Assembly: GCA_021404785.1 (NCBI GenBank)
Contig: QWHH01000002.1
Coordinates: 1 to 64,000 of the forward strand
Origin: Lysobacterales bacterium PRO7
Lineage (GTDB): Bacteria > Pseudomonadota > Gammaproteobacteria > Xanthomonadales > Rhodanobacteraceae
Direction: 5' to 3'
Length of the DNA: 64,000 nucleotides
The notes under the pieces were generated by a model. That model was not told the DNA's origin. It saw nothing but the letters and a program-made list of their open reading frames with translations, and ran no database searches. Numbering within the stretch: the stretch's first letter is position 1; each line of letters opens with the position of its first letter. Shown in pieces: positions 30,321-38,947 of this stretch. A program made the position numbers and the translations under genes.

Positions 30321-33015
30321 CGCCAAAGTGGCGAATCATCCGCGTCTTCACGAATTGGGTTAGCCCCATGTAAGCGACGATCACTGCCGCCAGGAACAGC
30401 CAGTAGATGCCCGGCAGCGGGACGAAGCCGAACCACGGCGCCACTGCAGAAAACGGCAGGATCATGCCGATAAGGCAGATCGCCACGCCGGTGATCGTGA
30501 GCGGCAGGCTGGCGCGGCTTTCCAGAAACGGAATCTTGCCCGTGCGGATGACGTGCACGATCAAGGTTTGCGTGAGCAGCGACTCGACGAACCAGCCGGT
30601 CTGGAACAGGCGTTGGTGTGTGCCGGAATCCGCGCCAAGCACGAACCAGAGGAATGCGAACGTGCAGTAGTCGAAGATCGAACTGATCGGACCGATGTAC
30701 ACCATGAAGCGCGCAATCGCCTTCAGATCCCATTGCCGCGGCTTGGCAAGATAGTCCGGATCGACTTCGTCGGATGCCACCGACGTCTGCGAAAAATCAT
30801 ACATCAGGTTGTTGAGCAACACCTGCACCGGCAGCATCGGCAGGAACGGCAGCAGTGCACTCGCCCCGATCATGCTGAACATGTTGCCGAAGTTGGAGCT
30901 CGCGGTCATCTTGATGTACTTGAGCACGTTGCCGAACACCTTGCGGCCTTCGATCACGCCCTCCTCGAGCACCATGAGGCTCTTTTCCAGCAAAATGATG
31001 TCGGCCGATTCCTTGGCGATGTCGACCGCGGTATCCACCGAAATGCCGACGTCGGCCGCACGCAGGGCCGGGCCGTCGTTGATGCCATCGCCGAGAAAAC
31101 CGACGACGTGGCCGTCGCGATGCAGGGCCTGGATCACGCGCACCTTCTGCTGCGGGTTCAGGCGTGCGAAGACTTGCGTGGTACGCGTCGCGACAGTGAG
31201 CTCGTCGTCGCTCATCGCCTCGACTTTCGGCCCGGTCAGGAAATTCTCGACGGTGATGCCGACCTGGCGGCAGACGTTGCGCGTGACCACGTCGTTGTCG
31301 CCGGTGAGGATCTTCACCGCCACGCCGTTCGCGTTCAGGGCCGCGATCGCGTCCGCCGCGCTGTCCTTGGGCGGATCGAGGAAGGCGATGAAGCCCATCA
31401 GGGTCAGGCCTGATTCGTCGTCGCGCGAATAGCTTGGTTTGGCTTCGATCTCGCGCACGCCCAGCGCGAGCACGCGAAATCCGTCGTCGTTCATCTCGCG
31501 CGACACGGCGCGGACCTCGGCCAGCTTTTCCGGTGTCATCGCGACGTTTTCGCCGGCATCGCGCGCGTTGACGCACACGGCCACGGTTTCGGCGACCGCG
31601 CCCTTGGAAATCAGGAAGTGTCGTCCGGATTCATCACGAACCACCACCGACATGCGCCGGCGCGAGAAATCGAACGGCACTTCGTCGACCAGGGTGTAGG
31701 CCGACTTCAGGCGCGCTGCGGCGGCTGGCGTGGCGCCTTCGAGCACCGCCACGTCGAGCAGGTTCTTCAGGCCGGTCTGGTGGTAGCTGTTGAGCCAGGC
31801 GAAATCGAGCACGGCATCGTCCTCGTCGCCACGAATGTCGGTGTGGCGCTCGAGGATGACGCGATCTTGCGTGAGCGTTCCGGTCTTGTCCGTGCACAGC
31901 ACGTCGATCGCGCCGAAGTTCTGGATCGCGTTCAGGCGCTTGACGATGACATCCTTGCTCGCCATCTTCAGCGCGCCCTTGGCGAGGTTGATCGCCACGA
32001 TCATCGGCAGCATTTCCGGGGTCAGGCCAACGGCCACGGCGACCGCGAACATGAATGCCTCGAACCAGTCGTGCTTGGTGACGCCGTTGATCAGGAACAC
32101 CACCGGCACCATCACGGCCATGAAGCGCAACATCAGCCAGGCGAAGCGCGACACGCCCTTGTCAAAACTGGTTTCCACACGCTGCCCGACGAGCGAGCCG
32201 GCCAATGCGCCGAAATAGGTGCCGGCGCCGGTGGCGGCGATCACGCCGGTCGCGCTGCCGCTGACCACGTTCGAACCCATGAAGCACAGACAGCGTGCTT
32301 CCAGCGCGGTCTTGGCATCGGGATCGGCAGCGCCGAATTTTTCCACCGGCATCGATTCCCCGGTCAGCGCGGCCTGATTGATGAACAGGTCCTTGGCGTG
32401 CAGAAGGCGCAAGTCCGCCGGCACCATGTCGCCTGCCGACAAATACACGATGTCGCCGGGCACGAGGCCGTCAATCGGCACTTCGAGCTTCTTCGCCGCG
32501 CGCTGCGTGGGTGCGTCTTCGTCGGCGCTATCGACAGGCTCGTCCACTTCGCGGCGCACCGTGGCCGTGTTGCTGACCATGCGTCGCAACTGCTCAACCG
32601 CACGGCTGGAGCGCGCTTCCTGGAAATGCGCGACGAACACGGCCATGACCACCATCGCGAACATGATGATGGCGCCGATCTTGTCGCTCAGTTCGGAACC
32701 CGTCGCCCAGGTGATTACCGCGAGCACGGTGAGCAGGATATTGATCGGGTTGGTGATGAAGCGTTCGAGCAGTTGCAGAACGACGTGCTTCTTCACTTCC
32801 TGTGCGACGATGTTCGGCCCGAATTCCTCAAGCCGTTCTTCGACCTGTTCCGGATTCAATCCGTCGGCGACGGCGGTTAGCCTGCCCAAGACTTCGGCGG
32901 ATTCCAGGCGCGCGATGTCCGCAAGCTGCGTTGCGGCGCGCGCGGCAGCCTCACCTTTGCCGCGCTCGCGCGCAGCATTGGGGATCAGCATGGAGAAATT
33001 GAACAAATCCAGCAT
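30313..33015 (-). CDS. mgtA: Magnesium-transporting P-type ATPase MgtA (P3B)
   Basis: MgtA imports Mg2+ across the inner membrane. The product is 900 aa (E. coli 898). The phosphorylation motif DKTGTLT has Asp376. The actuator (SMPVEK), the KILTGDNDVVTR region, MGFIAFLDPPK and GDGINDGPAL are all present, with the usual 10 helices. The leading 90 residues include helix-forming Ala/Arg-rich sequence. An unusually long, structured 5' leader with its own promoter precedes the gene. In enterobacteria mgtA is controlled through a leader RNA; that kind of control is suggested here by the fold, not proven. Confidence 0.94.
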   Translation of the reverse strand: MLDLFNFSMLIPNAARERGKGEAAARAATQLADIARLESAEVLGRLTAVADGLNPEQVEERLEEFGPNIVAQEVKKHVVLQLLERFITNPINILLTVLAVITWATGSELSDKIGAIIMFAMVVMAVFVAHFQEARSSRAVEQLRRMVSNTATVRREVDEPVDSADEDAPTQRAAKKLEVPIDGLVPGDIVYLSAGDMVPADLRLLHAKDLFINQAALTGESMPVEKFGAADPDAKTALEARCLCFMGSNVVSGSATGVIAATGAGTYFGALAGSLVGQRVETSFDKGVSRFAWLMLRFMAVMVPVVFLINGVTKHDWFEAFMFAVAVAVGLTPEMLPMIVAINLAKGALKMASKDVIVKRLNAIQNFGAIDVLCTDKTGTLTQDRVILERHTDIRGDEDDAVLDFAWLNSYHQTGLKNLLDVAVLEGATPAAAARLKSAYTLVDEVPFDFSRRRMSVVVRDESGRHFLISKGAVAETVAVCVNARDAGENVAMTPEKLAEVRAVSREMNDDGFRVLALGVREIEAKPSYSRDDESGLTLMGFIAFLDPPKDSAADAIAALNANGVAVKILTGDNDVVTRNVCRQVGITVENFLTGPKVEAMSDDELTVATRTTQVFARLNPQQKVRVIQALHRDGHVVGFLGDGINDGPALRAADVGISVDTAVDIAKESADIILLEKSLMVLEEGVIEGRKVFGNVLKYIKMTASSNFGNMFSMIGASALLPFLPMLPVQVLLNNLMYDFSQTSVASDEVDPDYLAKPRQWDLKAIARFMVYIGPISSIFDYCTFAFLWFVLGADSGTHQRLFQTGWFVESLLTQTLIVHVIRTGKIPFLESRASLPLTITGVAICLIGMILPFSAVAPWFGFVPLPGIYWLFLAAVIVAYMGLTQFVKTRMIRHFGVI

Positions 33016-33216
33016 GACGACTCCGAAATCGGGCAGCCGGTCATGCTTGCGATTCGGATGAGGTGCTGGATCGCCCGCAGGCGATTCCGGCGCGTTACCG
33101 TCTCAGGCGGAGCGCACCGTGGCAACGGGCCTTCCGCGGACTAGCGATGACTGGCTGCAGTATGGCTTCTACTGCAAGGGTCCACGGAAGGACGCCCCCG
33201 TATGGCTAAGGTGCGC
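33016..33216 (-). ncRNA. Structured 5' leader of mgtA, candidate metal-responsive RNA
   Basis: On the minus strand the mgtA leader holds three nested stems. P1 is GCGCACC (33216-33210) paired with GGTGCGC (33118-33112). P2 is 12 bp with one G-U pair, CCTTCCGTGGAC (33191-33180) with GTCCGCGGAAGG (33141-33130). P3 is a perfect 7-bp stem, TGCAGTA (33176-33170) with TACTGCA (33162-33156). A further hairpin (33085-33070) follows before the ATG. I do not see the M-box or yybP-ykoY consensus, so no known riboswitch class is claimed. A 14-codon GTG-started frame (33185-33141) lies inside it. Confidence 0.55.
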
Positions 33217-33218
33217 GC

Positions 33219-33247
33219 AAGGTAGTCGTGCGCGGCGCGCTTGTCAA
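33219..33247 (-). promoter_or_regulatory. mgtA: Predicted sigma-70 promoter for mgtA leader
   Basis: On the minus strand, a perfect -35 TTGACA (33247-33242) is 17 bp from TACCTT (33224-33219). The -35 overlaps the stop codon of lpxK, so mgtA can be transcribed independently of the upstream operon, with a leader of about 200 nt. Confidence 0.5.
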
Positions 33248-34236
33248 CGGGTTTTATCGCTGGCGCGCAACAGCTGCGCAACCGCATCGAAAAAATGCGG
33301 CAACAACTGCGCGCGGACTGGCACCTTCCACCAGTTTGGTCGAGCGAAAGCCGCGCATTTGACCGCATCCTTTTCCGTCATCAGCACGGGCAGTTCGTCA
33401 CCAAAATCCAGGTCGGATGCGGCATATGCGTGGTGGTCCGGGAATGCGTATTCGATGACGTCGATGCCCGCAGCGCGCAGCTTGGCGAAGAATCGCGTTG
33501 GATTGCCGATACCGGCCACGGCGTGTACGCGCTGTCCGGCAAAATCGCGTAACGTTTTTTCCTGCGCACCAGAAAGCGCCACCACGGTATCGCCGACCAG
33601 CGAAATCGGCACCTCGTCCTCTTGCGCCACGCCACCGTTGCAAACGCGAAAATCCACGGATGCAAGTCGCGCCGTGGGCTCGCGCAACGGCCCGGCGGGA
33701 AGCAGGCGCCCGTTGCCAAAACGGCGCTCACCATCGATCACGCAGATTTCCACATCACGCTGAAGGCGGTAGTGCTGCAAGCCGTCATCCGCAACGATGA
33801 CATCGACATTCCCATTCGCGAGCAGTGACAGTGCGGCGGCAGTCCGATCCCGATCCACGGCCACCGGCGCCTGCGTGGCATCGAATATCAATCGTGCCTC
33901 ATCGCCGACCATGGCAGGATCCGATTGTGCATCCACGCGCGTCGCTACTCGTGCGTTGCCACCGTAACCTCGGCTGATCACGCCGGGTTTGAATCCGCGC
34001 TCGCGCAAGGCTTCGACCAGCGCAATCGTCAGCGGCGTTTTGCCGGTTCCACCCACGCTGATGTTGCCGATCACGATGACTGGCACCGGCATGCGTGCGC
34101 GTGGCAACAGCCCCAACGCATACAGGCGACGGCGCAATCTACTGACGATGCCGAACACGCCTGCCACCATGCGCAACCACAGCGACGGCGCCTGCCCGCC
34201 GTACCAGACCGCCTGCAGTGCGCGTTCGTCGAACAC
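33244..34236 (-). CDS. lpxK: Tetraacyldisaccharide 4'-kinase LpxK
   Basis: LpxK phosphorylates the 4' position of the lipid A disaccharide at the inner membrane. The product is 330 aa (E. coli 328). The P-loop reads IGNISVGGTGKTP; the catalytic-side motifs ISRGYGG, VGDEARLIF, ADDGLQHYRL and ICVIDGERRFGNGRLLPAGP are all present. The N-terminal helix that anchors the enzyme to the membrane is intact. The start is a GTG 3 bp after msbA, and the gene ends the exbB-exbD-msbA-lpxK set. Confidence 0.96.
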   Translation of the reverse strand: MFDERALQAVWYGGQAPSLWLRMVAGVFGIVSRLRRRLYALGLLPRARMPVPVIVIGNISVGGTGKTPLTIALVEALRERGFKPGVISRGYGGNARVATRVDAQSDPAMVGDEARLIFDATQAPVAVDRDRTAAALSLLANGNVDVIVADDGLQHYRLQRDVEICVIDGERRFGNGRLLPAGPLREPTARLASVDFRVCNGGVAQEDEVPISLVGDTVVALSGAQEKTLRDFAGQRVHAVAGIGNPTRFFAKLRAAGIDVIEYAFPDHHAYAASDLDFGDELPVLMTEKDAVKCAAFARPNWWKVPVRAQLLPHFFDAVAQLLRASDKTR

Positions 34237-34239
34237 GCG

Positions 34240-36009
34240 TCAATTGCCGCCGTTGTCGCGGAATTGCATCCTGTGCAGCAGCGCATATTGGCCATCGCGC
34301 GCGAGCAGCTCGGTGTGAGTGCCGGTTTCGACGACGCGCCCCGCATCAAGCACGGCGATGCGGTCGGCGTGCTCGATCGTGGACAGACGATGCGCGATCA
34401 CGATGACCGTGCGCTGGCGCAGCAAGCGCTTGAGCGCATCCTGAATCAGAGCCTCGCTTTCGCTGTCCAGTGCGCTGGTGGCCTCGTCCAGAATCAGAAT
34501 CGGCGCGTCCTTGAGGATCGCGCGCGCGATCGCGATGCGCTGGCGCTGGCCGCCGGACAACAGCGCCCCGCCCTCGCCCACGCGGCTATCGAGCCCGTTC
34601 GGCAAGGCGTCGATGAAATCCAGCGCATTCGCCGCACGCGCAGCTTCCACGATCGCTTCGCGCGACGCCTTGCCGAGCGCGCCGTAGGCGATGTTGCGCG
34701 CCACGGTGTCGTCGAAAATCACCACTTGTTGACCGACCCAGGCGATCTGCGCGCGCAGGTTGTCCAGCGCGTAATCCGCGAGCGGCTTGCCATCGAGCCG
34801 GATTTGTCCGGCATCCGGATCATGGAAACGAGGAATCAGGCTCGCTAGCGTGGACTTGCCGCTACCCGAACGACCGACCAGGGCGGTGACGCTGCCGGCC
34901 AGGCAATGCAGGTCGATGCCACGCAGTGCAGGCTCGACAATGCCCGGATAAGCGAATGTCACACCATCCAGCGCGATCTCGCCACGCGCGCGCTCGACGC
35001 GCAACGTGCCAGTATCGCGTTCTTCATCGGTGTCGAGCACGGCGAAGATGTCCTGCGCCGCGACCACGCCGCGCTGCATGTTGGATTGCACCGTGGTCAG
35101 GCGCTTGAGCGACGGCAGCATCACCAGCATCGCCGTGATCAGTGACATGAACGTGCCAGGACTCATCTCGCGCAGGATCGCACCGGGCCGCGTGGCGAGG
35201 AAAATCACCAACGCCAGCGCAAACGCCGCGACAAATTGCACCACGGCATTCGCCATCGAATTGGTCGAGGCAATTTTCAGGTTCAGGCGCCGGATCGACT
35301 CGTTGACCACGGCGAAACGACTGCGCTCGTAGTCGCGTCCGCCATAAATCCGGACTTCGCGCTGGCCGTTGACGACCTCGTCGACCATGCCGGTGATCGA
35401 ACCGACCGAATCCTGGATGCGATGGCTGATGCGCCGGTACCGCTTGCCGACATACCATACGATGAGCGCGACCGGTGGCGCGAGCACGAACAACGCCACG
35501 GTCAGGCGCGCGCTGTTGTACATCATCACGCTGACCTGGCCGATGATCATGAGGCCGTCGAGTACGAGGATCTTCAATCCATCCGTGCTGGCGTTGGCGA
35601 CTTGTTCGACGGTAAAAGTCATGCGCGAGATCTGCACGCTCGACGACTCGCGCTGGAAAAATGCGGCCGGCAAGGTCAAGTATTTGCGGAACACTTCCGC
35701 GCGCAAGGTCGCGATCACGCCGCGCGCGATCTTGGCCATGTTGTAGCCGGCGGTGTAGGTCGCCATGCCGCGCACGAGGAACAGGCCGACGATGAAAATC
35801 GGCATCCAGAAGATCGTCGCCTTGTCCTTGTGCACGAACAAATCGTCGAGCATGGGTTTGATGATCAGGGTGAACACCGAGCCGCAGGCGGCGTCGAAGA
35901 TCATGCCGAGCATCGCCAGCAGCGCGATCGGCCAATAGCGCGACGAGTAGCCGAGCAGCCGCCGCCAGGTGGACCAGGGGGAAGCCGAAGCGTGCGCGTC
36001 GTCGCTCAC
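34240..36009 (-). CDS. msbA: Lipid A export ATP-binding/permease protein MsbA
   Basis: MsbA flips lipid A-core from the inner to the outer leaflet of the inner membrane. The product is 589 aa (E. coli 582): six membrane helices in the N-terminal half, then an ABC domain with Walker A GRSGSGKST, signature LSGGQRQR and Walker B ILILDEATSALD. The start is a GTG that overlaps the exbD stop (GTGA), and lpxK follows after 3 bp, so the genes are probably translated from one message. Confidence 0.95.
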   Translation of the reverse strand: MSDDAHASASPWSTWRRLLGYSSRYWPIALLAMLGMIFDAACGSVFTLIIKPMLDDLFVHKDKATIFWMPIFIVGLFLVRGMATYTAGYNMAKIARGVIATLRAEVFRKYLTLPAAFFQRESSSVQISRMTFTVEQVANASTDGLKILVLDGLMIIGQVSVMMYNSARLTVALFVLAPPVALIVWYVGKRYRRISHRIQDSVGSITGMVDEVVNGQREVRIYGGRDYERSRFAVVNESIRRLNLKIASTNSMANAVVQFVAAFALALVIFLATRPGAILREMSPGTFMSLITAMLVMLPSLKRLTTVQSNMQRGVVAAQDIFAVLDTDEERDTGTLRVERARGEIALDGVTFAYPGIVEPALRGIDLHCLAGSVTALVGRSGSGKSTLASLIPRFHDPDAGQIRLDGKPLADYALDNLRAQIAWVGQQVVIFDDTVARNIAYGALGKASREAIVEAARAANALDFIDALPNGLDSRVGEGGALLSGGQRQRIAIARAILKDAPILILDEATSALDSESEALIQDALKRLLRQRTVIVIAHRLSTIEHADRIAVLDAGRVVETGTHTELLARDGQYALLHRMQFRDNGGN

Positions 36010-36434
36010 TGTTTGCCAGTGTCCTTGGCCCGAACGGTCGCAATGGACATGTGCGTGAAGCCGAGCTGGCCGAGCGCGTCCATCGCCGTGACCACGGCCT
36101 GGTGCGGGGTCATCGCGTCCGCACGCAGGATCACCGGCATGTCATGGTCGTCGCCGGCGATATGCGCGATCGCCTGCTTGAGCGTGGCGACATCGGGATT
36201 GAGCACTTCGTTGTTGTCGACATAAAAGCGGCTGTCCGCGCCGATCATCACGATCAGCGGGTTCTTTGGCGCATCTTCCAGAGTTTCCGAGGCCTGCGGC
36301 AAGGTTACCTTCAACGCCGAGTGCTGCACGAACGTCGTGGTCATCACGAAGAACATCAGCAACGTGAGCATGACGTCGATCAGCGAGATCACGTTGATCT
36401 CGAACTCATCCTGGCGTTGCGCGCCCAAGCGCAT
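36006..36434 (-). CDS. exbD: ExbD/TolR family biopolymer transport protein
   Basis: With ExbB, ExbD forms the proton channel that energises outer-membrane transport through TonB. The product is 142 aa: short N-terminus, one membrane helix with the essential Asp (VISLIDVMLTLLMFFVMT), then a periplasmic domain with HSALKVTLPQA. An upstream ATG at 36479 lies within exbB; the start at 36434 is 1 bp from the exbB stop. No tonB gene is adjacent, so the partner in this set is uncertain. Confidence 0.92.
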   Translation of the reverse strand: MRLGAQRQDEFEINVISLIDVMLTLLMFFVMTTTFVQHSALKVTLPQASETLEDAPKNPLIVMIGADSRFYVDNNEVLNPDVATLKQAIAHIAGDDHDMPVILRADAMTPHQAVVTAMDALGQLGFTHMSIATVRAKDTGKQ

Positions 36435-36435
36435 G

Positions 36436-37089
36436 TCAGTGCGCCTTCGCTGCAGCGCGCGTTGACGCGGGCGCCGCAACCGGCTCGGCGTGTGCGGATA
36501 ATTCGTCGATCAGGCGGATCGTCTGCTCTTCCATGTCGACCACGTAATCGGCCACGCGGCCGCGGAAATAGCGATGAAAAAAATACGCCGGGATCGCCAC
36601 GCACAGGCCCGTCGCCGTGCACACCAGCGCCTGGCCGATGCCGCCGGCCATCTTCAAGGGATCGCCCACGCCCGAGACCATCACCGCGAAGAACATCTCG
36701 ATCAAGCCGAACACCGTGCCGAGCAGTCCGAGCAATGGAGAAATCAGCGCGATGGTGCCGAGCGTGTTGAGAAAACGTTCAAGCCGGTGCACTACATGGC
36801 GGCCGGTGTCCTCGACGCGCTCCTTGATGATCTCGCGTGAGCGCATGCGCACGCTCAATGCCGCGGCAAGGATTTCGCCCAGCGGCGAATTCGCGCGCAG
36901 GGTTTCGATGTGGCCGGGATCCAGCTTGCGCGTGCGCGCCCAGGCGAGGACTTGCTCGCCGAGTTCCGGCGGCACCACGGACTTGCGCCGCAGCGACCAG
37001 AACCGTTCCAGGATGATGGCCAGCGCCACCGCCGAACACAGCAGGATCGGCACCATCGGCCAACCGCCGGCAATCAGGATTTCAAGCAC
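36436..37089 (-). CDS. exbB: ExbB/TolQ family proton channel protein
   Basis: The product is 217 aa with three membrane helices: one at the N-terminus (WPMVPILLCSAVALAIIL), then two with the MotA/TolQ/ExbB signature LGTIALISPLLGLLGTVFGL and GGIGQALVCTATGLCVAIPA. Start is a GTG. It is the first gene of the exbB-exbD-msbA-lpxK run, and so shares a transcript with lipid A export. This linkage is common in the Xanthomonadales and suggests coupled envelope control. Confidence 0.92.
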   Translation of the reverse strand: MLEILIAGGWPMVPILLCSAVALAIILERFWSLRRKSVVPPELGEQVLAWARTRKLDPGHIETLRANSPLGEILAAALSVRMRSREIIKERVEDTGRHVVHRLERFLNTLGTIALISPLLGLLGTVFGLIEMFFAVMVSGVGDPLKMAGGIGQALVCTATGLCVAIPAYFFHRYFRGRVADYVVDMEEQTIRLIDELSAHAEPVAAPASTRAAAKAH

Positions 37090-37153
37090 GCGTGGGACTC
37101 CATCGGAAAGCCGCCGCAGATAATAGCAGCGCGGGGCGGATTTGCGCTGTGAA

Positions 37154-38947
37154 TCAGACCGTGTTCAGCTGCTCCCGCAATCCGCTGCGGCGCATCACCG
37201 GCTGCGCCACGGCGGCGCGCAGGGAATCCGCCGATGCCCACAGTTGCACGTGTTTGCGTGCGCGTGACACGGCGGTATAGACGAGTTCGCGACTCAGGAT
37301 TCGATGCTGCGCGTCCGGCGGCAGCAAGACGGCGACGTGATCGTATTCCGATCCCTGACTGCGATGGATGGTGATGGCCCAGGCAGTCTCGTGCGCAGGT
37401 AGCGCGCGCGGCGAGAAACTTCGCGCTACCCCATCGGGCCCGTCAAACCATACGCGCAGGCCGTCCCCGCGATCCAGCGCGACGCCGACATCGCCGTTGT
37501 ACAAGCCGCGCGCGTAATCATTGCGGATGACAATCACGGGCCGGCCGTGATGCCAATCCCCGTTCACGGCAAAGCCGAAGCGCGCGGCAAGCAGTCGTTC
37601 GACCAGCGCATTGACCTTGGCGGCGCCGAATGTGCCTGCGCGCAACGCGCACAGGATTTGCGCGTTGCGCAAATGGCGCAAGGCATCGACTGGCGCAATA
37701 TCGCCCTGCATCAAATTGTCGAACCATTGCGCACGCGCGTCGACCCAAGCGCGCACGCGCTCACGCACATTCGCCGCGTCTTTGCAGGCGTGCCAGCGCA
37801 ATTCATCCGCGTTCGCGCCGGTCAGCACGCCGTCCAGCCAGGTCTCATCGCCGCGACGCAACGCGTCCAGCGCATCGCGCAGCCGCGCGTTCGCGCGCCA
37901 GGTGTGCGTGAGCGTGACGATTTGCCCGGCCAGTGGCGAGGTATCGGCGCTCGCCTCGACCTTGGCGATTTTCTGCAACCGTTGCGCCAACCCTTTCGGC
38001 ATGGCGTTTTCCGACACGCTGCCGACCATGTCGCCGAGCACGGAACCCGCTTCGATCGCGTACAACTGCGCCGGATCGCCGAGCAGAATCAGCATGGCCT
38101 GCGGACGCAGCGCTTCGAGAAGCCGGCGCAGCATTGCCAGATCGATCATCGACGCCTCGTCGACGACCACGACGTCCGCAGGCAGCGCAGATTCCGGTCC
38201 GAACGCAAACGATTCCGACCACGGCTGGTATGCGAGCAGGCGATGCAGGGTCTGTGCCTGAACCTGCACCAGTCGCGCCAGGATCGGCGCGAATTCGGAA
38301 TCGGCGGCAAGGCCTGCAGCGAGCGCCGCGCGGCTGCTGGCAACGGATTCGCTCAGGCGCTGCGCGGCCTTGCCGGTCGGCGCGGCCAGCGCGATCGACG
38401 GTTGCGTTGGGAGGCCGCACGCGGACGCGTGGCGCAGCAGCATCGCCAGCATGCGCAATACGGTGGTGGTCTTGCCGGTGCCCGGTCCGCCGGCGAGCAC
38501 GAATACTCGCGCGCCTGGCGCAGCGGCCACGGCGATGCGTTGCCAATGTGTGGCGGCGGCATCCGAACCCGCAAACAGTTCGGCAACGTCCGCCGCAAGC
38601 GTCTGCGCGTCGAGCGGACAGGCGCGCCCGGCAGCGCGCTCACGCAGCATCTGGGCGAGGCGAGTTTCATTGCGCCAGTTGCGCCAGGTATACAAATGCG
38701 CATCGGCGTCAAGCACGAACGGTTTGAATGCATCGCCTTTGCCGACCCAGTCGTGCGCGCGCAGCGCATCGATTTCCTCGCGCGTGAATCCCGCATCGGC
38801 GTCGAGTGCGCAGCGCACATGTCCCTGCCCTTCGCCATGATTGACCTGCGTGGCTGCGCGGCCGAGCAAATCCGAGCCACTGCGCGTGGCGACCCAACGA
38901 CCCAGTGCCTGATCGATGTCGCGCAATTCGTCGACCCGGGCGTTCAT
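37154..38947 (-). CDS. recD: Exodeoxyribonuclease V subunit RecD
   Basis: RecD is the 5'-3' helicase of RecBCD. The product is 597 aa (E. coli 608). Walker A reads GGPGTGKTTT in the N-terminal third, then APTGKAAQRL, VVVDEASMID, ILLGDPAQL, and a C-terminal AWAITIHRSQGSEYDHV motif. The ATG at 38947 overlaps the recB stop; a longer frame from 39019 would add unlike residues. Last gene of recC-recB-recD. Confidence 0.96.
   Translation of the reverse strand: MNARVDELRDIDQALGRWVATRSGSDLLGRAATQVNHGEGQGHVRCALDADAGFTREEIDALRAHDWVGKGDAFKPFVLDADAHLYTWRNWRNETRLAQMLRERAAGRACPLDAQTLAADVAELFAGSDAAATHWQRIAVAAAPGARVFVLAGGPGTGKTTTVLRMLAMLLRHASACGLPTQPSIALAAPTGKAAQRLSESVASSRAALAAGLAADSEFAPILARLVQVQAQTLHRLLAYQPWSESFAFGPESALPADVVVVDEASMIDLAMLRRLLEALRPQAMLILLGDPAQLYAIEAGSVLGDMVGSVSENAMPKGLAQRLQKIAKVEASADTSPLAGQIVTLTHTWRANARLRDALDALRRGDETWLDGVLTGANADELRWHACKDAANVRERVRAWVDARAQWFDNLMQGDIAPVDALRHLRNAQILCALRAGTFGAAKVNALVERLLAARFGFAVNGDWHHGRPVIVIRNDYARGLYNGDVGVALDRGDGLRVWFDGPDGVARSFSPRALPAHETAWAITIHRSQGSEYDHVAVLLPPDAQHRILSRELVYTAVSRARKHVQLWASADSLRAAVAQPVMRRSGLREQLNTV

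Noticed and set aside
33141..33185. A 14-codon GTG-started leader peptide before mgtA
   Set aside because: The frame is short, has a non-ATG start and only a weak upstream purine run. I note it but do not list it as a gene.
33016..33216. Assignment of the mgtA leader to the M-box or yybP-ykoY riboswitch
   Set aside because: I could not find the conserved core sequences of either class; only the stem pattern is supported.
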